Source of the DNA: Glandiceps talaboti
Lineage: Eukaryota; Hemichordata; Enteropneusta; Spengelidae
Direction of reading: 5' to 3'
NCBI RefSeq assembly: GCF_964340395.1
Contig: NC_135549.1
Location: 12,704,842-12,766,841 of the forward strand
DNA length: 62,000 bases
Shown here: piece by piece, positions 1 to 12,796 of the stretch
Layout: each line of letters opens with the position of its first letter
Position numbering within the stretch: the stretch's first letter is position 1
Notes under the pieces: generated by a model
The model's database searches: none
The model's input: the letters and a program-made list of their open reading frames with translations, nothing else
Told to the model about the DNA's origin: nothing
Translations under genes and position numbers: made by a program

Positions 1-2178
1 TTGTTTTTGTTTTCTCTCCGTGAAAACCAGTAGTCTGTTTCGATCCTTCAGACTGACACCTACACATGACGGATATGATGTCATCAACGAAATATGGAGC
101 GTTACATGAAGGAATTCGGTATCGATGACGTCACTGTCAACTTTTTTTTTAAATGGGGTGAAAACACTCATTCGGAAACAAGAGCAACGTCGCTTGAAAT
201 CATTTAAATACGTGTACAAAGAATGGCCACTTGTTGAGGTTTGACGGAGTGCATTGATGCACGTACTCTGAATGAGTAGATCTGTTGATAGCAAAGAACT
301 CAGTGGTGGTCGTCGAGGTCATCGCATAGTAAATCTCTAGTTCACTTTCCAGACACTGTTTCGTTCCTTTGTAGGATTAAACTCTAAGCCTTAAAATGCC
401 TCTTTGTCTAGGCACTCAATATAAAGTGACAACATCCCAATTTATACGATGCACTAACTCAAGCAGAGATCAAGGGCCGCAAAACGACGGTTTCAAGATA
501 CCCATTTGCGTGGGTATCACCTTGTTTATGACCCGTCTGTCAATCATTGTAATCCGGTAACACAAACCAGGTAAGGGGTAGGTCTGTTTGCCTTATAAGG
601 AAGACAAACCACGTCACACTGAAAGCGTTAGAGGCGTATAAATATGTAACATCCTATCGCCATTTCCTTTGATAAAAGTTAACGACAAGAAAATGACAGA
701 GGCGGAGAGAAATGCAAATGAAATCAAAATTGATGCTGTCAGTGACATAACGTAAATTGATATCCAGACACTACTAATTCTTGTCTAGAATGGTAGGGCA
801 ATGTCTCGGACTTCTCGTTCCGTTCGGGTCATAGGCCATTTCTACTAACACTTCAGACATTGTGTCAACACATTATAGCTCAACATCATTTATGATACAT
901 GAAAACTATTTAGATAAAGCAGTATAAGTTTATGAAGAGCAAAGGTACATTTTACTGGCTTTTTTTGTTTTATAGATGTAAAAACGTTTTATGTATGTTG
1001 TTTTCATTGATTTAACCTTAAAAGAGAAGGGTTCTTTGCTCGAAGGCATGCGTGGAATTTCAGCTCAGGTAGACACCATATAGACACCAAAACACAGATA
1101 TTTGATAATGGAAGAAAATGCCGAATTGGCAAAAGTATATATCCAACTAAACTAATCTCACACAATGTATGAAGGCCCACATATCAATTACTGTTACAAA
1201 AAAATACAAAATTAGTCGTTTGAAGTCTCGTAGATCTTAGACATACTACAATAACATTTTAAGCTATACTTGAGTTGGTTGAAGAATTTAAGAGGACGTT
1301 TTCGTCGTTTCTTTCATTGACTAGTCATTAATAGAAGTAGCGGGATTTAAGTTGGTCAAAAGTACACAATATTATACGTACAGCCTAGCCTAGGGTTTTG
1401 CAAGGCTGTGTGCCAGAAACAAAACCTTCAAAACACAGACAGGGGAATTCTCTAATGACATCATCTTCCGCTTGTCCACACATCTCAGAACACTAAAAAT
1501 AGTCTGAGTCCACACACAATAAACTGCCTAATTAGAATATACAAATAGTCTACATACCTTTGGTTGAAAAAAAAATTACCATTTCAAAAACAAAGTTACT
1601 GTATTTGAGTAGTGAATCCTGGTAGAGTCTGAGATAGTAATGTGGTCAAAAATTTACTTTTTATAGACTGGGGGAATTTTATAAGAATTTAAAGCGGGTA
1701 ATTTTATTGTACAGAAAATAATTTACTAAATTCATATGATCCCTAAACAAATTACAACATCATAGGCCTTGTGTTGTTTGGGTCAAAACTTTACATTTCA
1801 ACCATGGAGAATTTGGGAATGGTGATAAGACATGAATGGTACATTTATAAGGATACAATAAAGAGTCTGATTGTGTTTAATCGCAACAAGCGAAAAACAC
1901 CATAATCAGAGCCTCATTAAAGGGTAAATCGATGATCATCTTTATATTACTAGTGTACTGATCATAACTCGTGGGAGAGAAAAGGATAAACCTTACAGAC
2001 ATGAAGAATGTTTGGTATTACATTACGACATAGGTGTATTGTTCAGTAGGACAATGACATATATTAGTCTCCATAAAGGAGATTTGAGCATAGTATTTGA
2101 TTCTACAAATAAACTTTGACAGTAAATATGTAATCAAAAGACATACCTATTAAATCTTACCCACAGAAGAAGGATATA

Positions 2179-2181
<3 letters not shown>

Positions 2182-2224
<43 letters not shown>

Positions 2225-2241
2225 TATATATATCATATATA

Positions 2242-2284
<43 letters not shown>

Positions 2285-2299
2285 GCACACACATATACA
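2182..2299. repeat. (AT)n microsatellite
   Basis: About 100 bases of alternating A and T interrupted by two TATCATAT units and an ATATTTTAT segment, ending in a short CA-rich stretch. Typical slippage-prone DNA. Confidence 0.95.
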
Positions 2300-2698
2300 T
2301 GATGTAAGGACGAAATGCCTTAGGACTCTCCTGGTATTTATTATTTGAACTCATATATAGAAGACGATTAACAGGACATGTACAAGGTCAAGTCTAAGTT
2401 AAGTCACTTTACAGGAAACAGCACACCTTCTGACAGTCAATATCTAGTCTATGACGTCAGAACTTCGATAATTTTGGTTTAAGGGTACGTGTAAATGGTG
2501 TCCCATATTATTAATAAGTTTACTCCTATATTTACATGACATGTACAGGCCAATTTCGAATGTTGTGAGATCCGACACAACATCGTCGCAAAACACAACC
2601 GTTTTACGGTATCGTTCTTAACGAGCCGGTCCCTACAGTTATTTCGAAGTGCAGCGGAACTAACAGCTCTGGTTTGCGACACAAATAAAGGATATGAC

Positions 2699-2868
<170 letters not shown>

Positions 2869-4258
2869 ATGTCACCATAGGATTTAAACACAGAGTAATC
2901 TTTACTAAGTCTGATTATCAGAGTCAGTTTGATGTGTTTGTTGTGTGATATTTATATTCAGAATATTGGTTTATGAAATAGATGTTACTGTGACGGTTAC
3001 AAGTTATATGCAATAAATAAAGTGATATTCCCTCAAAGATAAACAATTTTCGTTCTTCCTATCTAGTTTGATCAATAACGTTTTAAACAGAAAAAAACAC
3101 TAAGTGTTTGCTCAGACCAAAGTGGTTTGATGTGTTTGGGATCGTAGTCTCACATGCCGATGTACATGCACTCATGAATGTTTAACGTGGGTTAATAAAC
3201 TACGATTGGTTGTTACACGTGGTGTATTACGTTTCCTGTATGATACATATCATGAAATCGACAACACATAATATCTAAGTGTAAAGGTCACACAGTGAGA
3301 CGTGTGGGCGACTATAATTAGTTTTAACAGGTTGTATTTAATATCAAAATATAAAACATTGTAACCACAAGTCTATCTTATGCATGGAAGTATGTAAATG
3401 ACTCATTCTTATTGGATGCAGGATGTTGTTTTGCTTACTTTGGAGCTTTGCAGACCAGACACAACTTGGTGCCAAGAGTTTGACTTGGTGGCGCCCTTCC
3501 TCACAAGTACAGTACATCGACCTAATATTAGCCCCAGTCAACAGCAGTTTACAATACGTGTTTTCTCAAAGTAAAAAAAACACCTGCGGCATTTTTTTTC
3601 ACTCAATGTCACGCAAAACCTGAAACTACCAGATCGTAAAATGGAGGTAAACCGACAAATTCACAGTCAAAGTGGCTTGAGATATATTGTATTGTTAACT
3701 TTATCGTTATCCATCTCATAACAAGAACCAGAACCAAAGCTTATTTTCTAACATAGTCTGACGCGGTTTGCTCATGAAATTAGACAACCAACATTCAGAA
3801 AGGGGAAGAGAAATACAGGAGATCGACAGAGAGAGAGAATGTTAAAGTTGAAGATATGAGAGGGGCAGATAAAAGATAAATTTGGTGAAATTTAAGATAA
3901 AATGATGTCGATGATAAATTATGGGTTGGGAATAAACTGTCGATTTTCAGATGTGAAATATTCATGAAGAGATATTAAAACCATAGTTTTGCATATTTTA
4001 TGCTACAATCAACAACATACTGAAAATCAAGGCTGACTAGAATTTTGTCCATCGACTTTCACGGAAAGCTTCACCACTACTTGGAAGTATGGGAGGGTGC
4101 AACATAGGGCGAAAGGTCATGTAAGCGTTCTACGATCATATTTGAAAACTTGTTGGCCGATTGGAGTTAGCCTGGATGCCAACGTCGTATCGAATCATCT
4201 CTATTAAAGAGAGATCCTAAGATTCGATGAAGGATAACACTAGACTAATTGGAGTAGG

Positions 4259-4374
<116 letters not shown>

Positions 4375-6726
4375 CGTATCATCCAAAATTATTATGTGAA
4401 ATATTTTTTTGAATCGACGATTTCTTGAAGATCGTTGAATGAGTTTGGTGTTCACAGGTGTCGAAGCTTGATATTGAATGCTTTTCGTTCACGGTTCACG
4501 TTCGTTCTGCTATGCGCTTGTTCGGATAATTCTCACTCGAGATACCTGTGTACTCATTAATCGGTCAAGTGTGTTAAAGAATATCACAAACTATAGAGAC
4601 AACTCAGTATGAATTCCAATGTATTCTGCAGCTACACAGGGCTTAGACTGGTGGCGTGTTTTTTAACTTTAACTCATTCCTTTTGAACCAGTTAACAAAT
4701 GTCTACGTGACAGATTTACTCAACACAGTAATGGTCAATGACCGGCATAGTTCAGTGGGGTTATATTTCTGTATTCGTTTCATACATTGCCATTCCAGTG
4801 TGTTCCTAAGGGTACCATATATTTAGGTCTCCTTTGGGTGGGAATTGTGCACGTATAGTTGTACAGGTGATATCGGTGGTCCGGGAGTGTGCTATGACTG
4901 ATGTAATTACAGACTGTCTGAATGTTTGCATAGCTGAGCAACGTTATATGCATGCAAAACTGTGAAGTGTAAATACACAAATATTGGAATGAGTTATTAA
5001 AGAGTAAACACTTGTCTGAAAAAAATAGTCTGTCAACTTGCCCTGGGAACAATACTAATAAAGGTGAATATACTGGAGTACCTAAGTACCCGTGTATTAC
5101 ATACTTAACGACATCGAGGCAATAATTCAACTTCCCCGGGATAGAGGGTCACCGGAAAAAACATCGGTATCATAACTCTTCCTCCACTAGGTATTTGTTA
5201 AGTAAACATGAACATATCTGGAGGTATTTACCGCCGTCACTCTACACGTGAACCGTATAAGCTTAAAATGATAGCAAGATTTGTGAGTGGGCGCAAATCT
5301 GGCGACACCGTAGTTCCGATACGGTTCAATGGATACTTATCTCAAATGCAATGACTGAGTGAATATCGAGGGTCCGTACGCCGAGTAAAAAAGGTTATAT
5401 ACTACTTAATATAGAAAAAACGGTCTCCATTGACCTTGGAAGTGTACCTTGTAAAGGTATTGCAACAACACAACATTAGAAAGCAACGATGTCGAACACA
5501 CACCTGGTACAAGACAGAACAAATCTAGGCTAAAGTCAAGGAATATCAAAAAGCTATTGGAAAAATACCATCATTAAAAAGTTCTTTAAGTACTCATATT
5601 CCATTGTACTCCCCGCAAACTTGTCGTCTTTACATGTAATAGTATTGGATGATGCATACAAACTAAGGTAAAATGACTAGATTTTGCACATTAAATTTGA
5701 TATACCCGCAACTCACATTTCTTCAACGTTGGCTGTTCATAATATGATGTGATAAAAGAACACTTTAGTTTTATAATTACATTTACATACATGTAACAGG
5801 TGTCATGTGCTCAATTCAAAACTTCAGACCCAAAGTCGAAGAAGAGTGGAAAGCTTCCTACCTTGGTTTTGAAAATAAACACACTTGTGAAGTGAGCACT
5901 TCAGATCCGCTGAGATACGACACAGGGCATGTGGTTATGCTAATGTTCGTAAATAAGTATAATTCTTGACGTGCCGTTGTCTGTACTGCCTTCACATCGA
6001 TCACCGTCGAGTCAGACGTCGAAGTAGATCTGTGGTTGTCCAACACAGACCAGGGTCCTGCACAGACGTTCACTCGTCACTGCTTTCGCTCTTTCACTGA
6101 AAATCAAACGTGTTTAAAGCGAGTTGAACGACGTAACCACTCCCTCTGTCTGCAAACACTCTAATCAAACTCATTCATTGTGGTACACGGCTTTCTGTGT
6201 GCATATGTCTCCCATTCATTCCACATGGTTAGCGTCTATCGAGTTTCAGTCTATTTAGCATAGACTACCCCGTTCAGCCACAAACCTGTCTTGGTTCCAG
6301 TTGACGGTCGATGATTTTTACGGATAAACAGTTTTTCTGCATGGGCTAAGTTACTTCAAATCCAAAAGAATTAATTTCCCAATATAAGAATAATACACGC
6401 AAGTTCAACTGGTCCTGTCGATTGTAAGCTAAATTCCATCCACTGACTGACTGCAACGCAGATTACTCAAGTCACTGAAATTACTTCACATTATAGATTT
6501 TGAGATAAATATCCCGGTGAACTTGAACTTGAATTGTCTTATTTCTTTGCACATGTGGGCTGGAGTAGAATCACGCGACCTTTGATACTATTAATTATGT
6601 AATACATACATGATCCCATGTATGGTCTTTTTTTTCAGGTGCGTACCGACAGAAAGTAGTTGATTCTTGTAGTGCGCCCTCTACGAATAAATGTTCACCA
6701 GGTGTTCGCACAGGGCTGATTTAATT

Positions 6727-6742
6727 GGGGGGGGGGGGGGGG
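6727..6742. repeat. G16 homopolymer
   Basis: Uninterrupted run of sixteen G on the plus strand; a similar G-run occurs at 36939-36954 and a C-run at 26631-26649. Confidence 0.95.
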
Positions 6743-8146
6743 CACAATCACTTGTGAGCTAATACTTCGGAATTAACATTCTATTCAAGGATGGTCATCA
6801 TATTACAAAATAATGATATTATTAGGTTTTTACGAATATTCATCAAAAAATATCGTTTTTGCTATGCAGACAACGGTGACGTTCCTGGACTCCACCTTCG
6901 CCGCGAGGAATTCAGACAGTACATTAGATCTCAAGGTCTATAGACAACGTACCCACATTGCATCAATCAGTACGAGAATTTCGGGGTTCTCATAGCACCT
7001 CCCCCTACATCAAAATCTCAGAATCAAAGAAACTCGGAAGAATTAATGTGATACCGTCAAAACCAGAGACAAGTCTTAGTGTCAAATACTAAATCTCGAG
7101 GAACCGATATAAAGGCAAAAGATTACAGAACTTAAATGGAACATGTTTGTTATTGAACGTACAATAACAAACATTTCACACATTTAAAATTATTTTCGAT
7201 TTGTTGAGCTACGAAGACGGACTTTGTATATTGTGTTTCACATTGCTTTTTCAAGTAGAAAAATTATTTAATTTTAATAATTAAAACAGTTACTCCAAAT
7301 AAATACAAAATTATCATCCACATGTCCACTTTAAATATAAATAATTACCACAATTGAATTTTTTTTCCACCAAGTTATTGACTCATCTAAATTCTACTCG
7401 TTCTCAACAAAATTATTGAACCTCTTGTAATTGGTCAAATGTATTGAATAATTACATGGATTCAGGAAATAAATAGTACAAGAAATTAGTCAACGACATT
7501 TTTTCCATCCCTGGTGTCGTTTCACAAATTAGTTACTTTGACAAAAAAGGATGTACAAGAATGAATACTTGTCGTAACTCAGCAGCAATCTCGATGGCAC
7601 AAAACGCGGAGGGTGGACAGTTTGTCCCAACAGAAACAATACGCTTAATGCACCACACCATATATGCCTACCACGTGGACGTCGCGGCGTACTTCACCCA
7701 AGAACAGTTAAACATATGCCTGTATATGAAAACGATGTGTTATTATATATATTCACTGAAGTAACTGTAAATACTACACTATGCTGTACTGGTATTATTG
7801 CATTCATGTCGCAAGTTGCAGATAAGAATGACTGAACCCGACCGACCTTACAATTGATGGTATAGACTTCAGCCTACCACCATTGTCACCGTAGAAAAAC
7901 AAGCATCACATTATGATGCATCTAATCCTATGAAAGCACACAATTTTGGGAGATATCGCGTATATCGGACTGACGAAATTGCAGATTCAAAACAGCCCTA
8001 ATCACTTTATGTGACGGAATCCGAAATAAGTTAAAAGGCTGTATCAGGATAGCTTTCAGCATGATCACATCATAAAAATAAACTGCGCATATTACGCTAC
8101 TTATCGGGCAAGTATATCAAAATTACATACAGCATTAGCGGAATCC

Positions 8147-8172
8147 TACCCCCCACCCCCACCCCCACTCCC
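8147..8172. repeat. C-rich tract with G-quadruplex potential on the minus strand
   Basis: Four C-runs of five to six separated by single A or short spacers (CCCCCCACCCCCACCCCC then CTCCCC). On the minus strand this is four G-runs with short loops, the pattern that forms G-quadruplexes. It lies about 260 bases past the inferred SLMAP cleavage site. Confidence 0.6.
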
Positions 8173-8404
8173 CATACATTGAGTTACTTGCATTAGATAT
8201 GTTGAAATACGCCATGTCTTTGTACAAACATTAGTTACGCAACATGACATTTCTGAGGATTTTTATTGTCTTTTATTCAGCTTTACCAAGTTCTTTATTT
8301 TGATGTACTTCAGAAATGTACGGTGAAACTACCATTACATGTAACAATCATTACTTTGTGCATGTTAGTACTTCCTCTCACTTAATACCAATACACAGAT
8401 AAAA

Positions 8405-8451
8405 CACAACAACACACACACAATGACAATCAAATTGGTTGTAATTTTATT
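8405..8451 (-). terminator. Polyadenylation signal with GU-rich downstream element
   Basis: On the minus strand AATAAA occupies 8451-8446 and is followed within about 20 bases by a GT-rich stretch (TTGTCATTGTGTGTGTTGTTG, seen as CA-rich DNA on the plus strand at 8405-8430). This is the classical cleavage/polyadenylation arrangement. A second AATAAA lies upstream at 8559-8554. The position coincides with the end of the CpG-poor domain. Confidence 0.7.
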
Positions 8452-9689
8452 GTAAAATTCAGTAGTTCAACTTTTTACAAGCACTTTTTTTCCCACCAGC
8501 TTTAGCATAATTTTAAACTAGAAATAACAAATACTTAAGCAAAGCATTGTCTCTTTATTGTCACAATTGATGAATTCCTGCATTTATGTACAAAAATTGT
8601 TGCTGTGTGGCTGGCTACCAATGTACTTTGCAAGGGCTCCAGCTATACAGTAGACAAAATTATCAAAAAGTTTTCCACACATTTTCCTAAATATATATGT
8701 AAAAAGGCTGGGTACAATGCCTAGCTCCTTATAATAGTACAAAAATTACACAAACACGTTTTTTTTCCTAGCAGGGAATTTGGAATATTCTCCTGGCCAT
8801 TACAAGAAGTACATGTGCGAGTAAATATCAACCTATTGTTGGCCCCTAGTGGTGAAATAATTGGTTTCTTTTGTTTAACTCAGTGCACAAATCATATGTG
8901 TAAGGTTAATTGTCCTGTGTATGGATTGGTTGGTAGCATAAAAAGACATTAAACTATATTTAAGGTAACATAGACTGACTGACTGCATTCACGGCTTCAT
9001 TTATAAAGTAAAGAACACAGATTTATACCCTGCAATTTTAAGTCAAAAAACAGACTTTACAGAGAATATCTATGTAAACTTGCTAACTTAAATTACATGT
9101 AACTGCCTTGTGACAGGCTTGACTTTGACTGCTAGATGAAATACTAATTTGGTGTGAGCTGTTTTCAGTGCATGAATTACTTTACAAGTGTGTAAATCTC
9201 ATGGCATTAGAAAGAAAACAGATTTTGCATGAATTTGTTCTCTCTTTACAAGATCTACTGTAATACTGATTCAAGTACATATTATACAATACCACAAAGT
9301 TACATTTGGCATCTCCTCTATAAATTTGTGTGCATTGCTGTTGTCCTTTGTATTTGAACTAAGGAACAATATGATAATTGTTAGGTGCATTATTTTTTTA
9401 CTGTACACACATACACATGCTAATATTCAGAACAAAATGAAGCATTTTCACTTAACACATTATGTATGTGAATCTACTCACAGATTCACTATCAACAATA
9501 ACATTCTTTGATTTTCAAGTTCATTGGAGAAATATAGTCTACAAAGCCATGGCTTTCATTATTATCATTACAGAAAAAAACCCCGCGCCAATGACACTGT
9601 AGCACAACTGACAACTTTGATTGTTGGGTATTATTCAGTCTTGGCAGACAAGTCATACCCATTGCTTTTATTACATTGCAAAATATACT

Positions 9690-10080
9690 GTTGAAAGGTT
9701 GTTACTATGCGTATGGCCATGGTTGCAATGCACATTTGTTTATTTTTGCATGCTCATTCACTTGACTACCCCTAACTGTTTTTATCTTAGCTGAAGGCAT
9801 TGACTTTTGATTATTGCGATGGGTGTGGTTTTGTTACTAGGCATTGCCATGTTTCTGCTTTTGGAATAATTATGAACATGTGTATACATCACTGTCGTTA
9901 TTTTTCACAGCGTGATCTTGTCTTGAACAATTGTTCAGCCAGACACCCTGAGAAATATTACCACCAAATTTTAGACTGTTCGCTTTGTAATTTTTCACTT
10001 TATTGTGAGCATATTCATAACTATACACTGAAAGTAACATCCTAATCAAACATCATAGTGATTGGTCAGTGGTTTTATGT
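9690..10080. repeat. Diverged dispersed repeat, copy A (in SLMAP 3'UTR)
   Basis: Shares with 11205-11690 the blocks ATGCTCATTCACTTGAC, a TTACTA-GGCAT block, and CACTGAAAGTAACATCC followed by ATCATAGT, in the same order. Both copies end next to a short-unit microsatellite, suggesting that the element carries a simple-repeat tail. Confidence 0.6.
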
Positions 10081-10090
10081 ACACAGACAC

Positions 10091-10125
10091 ACAAGCTGAC
10101 TGACAGACAGACAGACAGACAGACA
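10091..10125. repeat. (GACA)n microsatellite
   Basis: About eight CTGA/GACA units. The same motif recurs at 28577-28612, 40321-40350 and 58056-58075. Confidence 0.9.
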
Positions 10126-11204
10126 CTTCACCATGATCATTGCACTGCTGAAGTTACATTCAGCTGTGCTAATAATAAGTTATGAGACAGGACATTTATG
10201 AATGAAATAGCATCAAATCTGCCAAGTTTGTCTGGACTACAACATTATAGATGAGTTAACAGTAAAGAAATAAAAACTCTCAGCTATAGCAAGTCTTTAT
10301 ACTTTAGTACAACAGATCAAACCCATCATTTATTTTTTTTGGAAATGCTTGAATTTGATTTCAAATTAAAATTCTGCACTAGCATGATGGAAATCCTCGT
10401 GGTTTTCAAAACTAATTACAGCAATGTCAACTCCATCAGGGTTTCTCACACAAGCACGTGTCCCCCATGGTCATCACTTAAAACAAAAAGCAAATATAGC
10501 TGAATTGCCAATGAAAACATCTGAATATGTTTGACCACAGTGCCAGTACAGAGTACTTATTCTGAATTTCTTGGCCTTTAACTTTGAAGGAACCAGTCAT
10601 GATCCATGTCACAGCACCACTACATTGATCTAGAGTCCACACACTAGATTCTAGGTTTGAATCCATGTCTCTGTTCTAACGTTGGCACTTGTGATAATAT
10701 ACTGTTGAACACAAAATGTATGAAATAAAATACTTTTCAAGACTCGAGACATTACCCACAATTCTTGTCATCAAGTACCAGGGTAAATGGTGGCAAAATT
10801 TTACATGAATTACACACACACATTGTAATTTCATTCCAGTGACTTCTAGAGAGGTACAGTGTATTTGAAATGAAGTGGCACAAGTCAAGGAATGCTATTA
10901 TTAGTATTTTAGTTTTAATAAATAAACATCTGAGAATTAAATTTAGACTGTTTACTCTTTTTAATGATACAAGCATAGTGAGTCATGTCTCTTCAATAAA
11001 CTTAACTAGTGGAGAAGTTAAAGACATATCATGGCACTGTGACAGGAATAATGGACTTCACTCAATTACCTTCTTTTGTCGAATAGGGACTGAATAAAAA
11101 AGAATACTAAGTGCTAATGGAATTAATGCACAACTACATATTATGCAAGGTTTGATAAAACAAACATCTACACGAGTTGATTGATGTCTGGCACTAATTA
11201 TCTT

Positions 11205-11690
11205 TGCTCAAGACATAGATATTTGATTGTTGCTATGGATATGACTATGGTTGCTATGCATATTGATGTTAACTTTGAATGCTCATTCACTGACATACCA
11301 ATCAGTATAGCTATCTTTGTAATAGATGGAGTGATTTTGATGTTGGCCATGTGCGTGGTCTTTGTTGTTGGGCAATCTTTCTTTACTATTTGTTCACTTG
11401 TCTTTCCATCACTTATCTTTGCAAAAGGTGTTACTATAGGCATGGTATTTGTTGCTAAGCATACTGTCATGTTTTTGAATGTTAATTAACTTGACTAGCT
11501 ATCCCCATTATCTTCGAACTTTGAAAACATCCTCATCGAAGTTTAGAGCTATCCACCCAGCAGTTTTGAGTTTATGTTATTTTTTGCAAATTGGTGATCT
11601 GATCATTTACCCTCTAACAACTAGGCACTGAAATTAACATCCCATCGAATATCATAGTAAATAACCTAATGGTTTTTGACTTGTGTCATT
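11205..11690. repeat. Diverged dispersed repeat, copy B (in SLMAP 3'UTR)
   Basis: Counterpart of 9690-10080 with matching blocks ATGCTCATTCACTGACATAC and CACTGAAATTAACATCCCAT plus ATCATAGTAA. It also shows an internal duplication: TTGCTATGCATA-type and TTAACTTGACTAGC-type segments recur about 230 bases apart. It runs directly into the (ACAT)n array at 11694. The long open frames through it on both strands have no recognisable protein. Confidence 0.6.
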
Positions 11691-11693
11691 CAT

Positions 11694-11752
11694 GTACATA
11701 CATACATACATACATTACATATATACATTACATTACATTACATTACATTACA

Positions 11753-11783
<31 letters not shown>

Positions 11784-11884
11784 CATACATACATACATTA
11801 CAATACATACATACATACATACATACATACATACATACATACATACATACATACATACACACACACATACATATACATACACAC
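11694..11884. repeat. (ACAT)n / (ATTAC)n array
   Basis: Tandem ACAT units with an internal stretch of ATTAC units and a CA-rich end. Reverse complement of the ATGT motif at 43013-43502 and 47887-48082. Lies in the inferred SLMAP 3'UTR. Confidence 0.97.
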
Positions 11885-12682
11885 TGACAGACAATTTACC
11901 ACGCCTATAGCAGTACTGAATCTTATAGCTCAGCTGTGCTTAAAAAATGAAGATGAAAAGACTAAAAAAACCAAAAGATTTCACAAATGTAATTTTGTTG
12001 ATGTTTATTGGTATAGATATAAACCATATACCAATACAATACAATATATGGAAGCATTCATTCATTCTTTTTTTCTCTTTTTTTTTGTCATTTATGAAAA
12101 CTGAAACCATTTCTCACCATAAACCATACATTGCTAAAACTATTGTAAATTTCCCTACACAAATGCATAAAATCACACATGAAAATATTTGGACACCTCC
12201 AGTCAGAGAGATTTCAGTGGTATAAAAATACATTGTTAAAATAATATTTATATCTGGATTTTGTTTGACAGATCATCAGAGATAGGGAGTGATATAGTAA
12301 ACTCAGCACCTAGTAATTCATACCAATTATGGGATGTATTTGTTATAATGGCCTCAAACTTACAGACAAAGGTATGCCTGGAAAGCTAAGGTGTTGGATT
12401 CAAATATCCCAGCTGGTTTTTTGGTGGGATTCACGTACCAATATTAACTACTGCATATCAGCATTTATTATGACATCATTTATCATGTGTTCAAATCTCA
12501 ACTTCCATCCATCCAATACATTCCTTGGTCCCATTCCATAAATGTCCCGACATCTTTGTAGAGTTGCATCATCATTGCATTATTAGTATTTCCACATGTG
12601 ACAATGTACTGAGTTACTACCATGAGGTCCAGATGTGGCACAGATTTGCCCAGAAATACTGAAACAATCTAGTCTGGATTTA

Positions 12683-12796
12683 TCATGAAAGTGTTCCTTC
12701 TGCTGTGGAGTCTGAAGTCCCAAATATACCATAATATAATCTTGACAATATAGCAAAAACTAACACTATTGCTGATAGCACTAGTATTGATGTAAC
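12683..12796 (-). CDS. slmap: SLMAP terminal coding exon: tail-anchor membrane helix and stop
   Basis: Acceptor TTATCTTCACAG at 12797, phase 0 entry, 37 codons and TGA at 12683-12685. It encodes the hydrophobic helix [17 protein letters not shown], a positively charged boundary (SRL), then [17 protein letters not shown] and stop. This is the arrangement of a tail-anchored protein with a short lumenal tail, as in SLMAP (hydrophobic helix near the very C-terminus). The sequence is not identical to the vertebrate anchor, but its place in phase directly after the last coil makes it convincing. Confidence 0.88.
   Translation of the reverse strand, partial: VTSILVLSAIVLVFAILSRLYYGIFGTSDSTAEGTLS

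Larger units (their letters stand above)
8430..12682 (-). other. slmap: SLMAP 3' untranslated region (about 4.25 kb)
   Basis: Runs from the TGA at 12683-12685 to the polyadenylation region near 8430. No further exon on the minus strand could be placed in phase. It contains two diverged copies of a dispersed repeat (9690-10080, 11205-11690), a (GACA)n tract, a long (ACAT)n array and part of a transcription-unit-wide CpG deficit. The length is inferred from the first good poly(A) signal with a GU-rich element; earlier cleavage is possible. Confidence 0.65.

Noticed and set aside
5862-6096. Exon-like segment on the minus strand (acceptor TTTGATTTTCAG, donor GTAGGAAG)
   Set aside because: The open frame has a stop just inside the acceptor and no ATG; the other frames are short. 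It could be an untranslated exon of an unknown gene, but nothing else supports that.
10379-10480. Minus-strand frame containing WGTRACVRNPDGVDIAVISF, resembling the end of a glyoxalase/VOC-fold protein
   Set aside because: The resemblance is to a short, common pattern. Two stops lie immediately upstream in frame, no other exon of such a gene was found, and it lies in the SLMAP 3'UTR. At most a decayed fragment; a profile search would decide.
11181-11489. 102-codon hydrophobic plus-strand frame
   Set aside because: It runs through the internally repetitive dispersed repeat (11205-11690), which is also open on the other strand; no recognisable protein.
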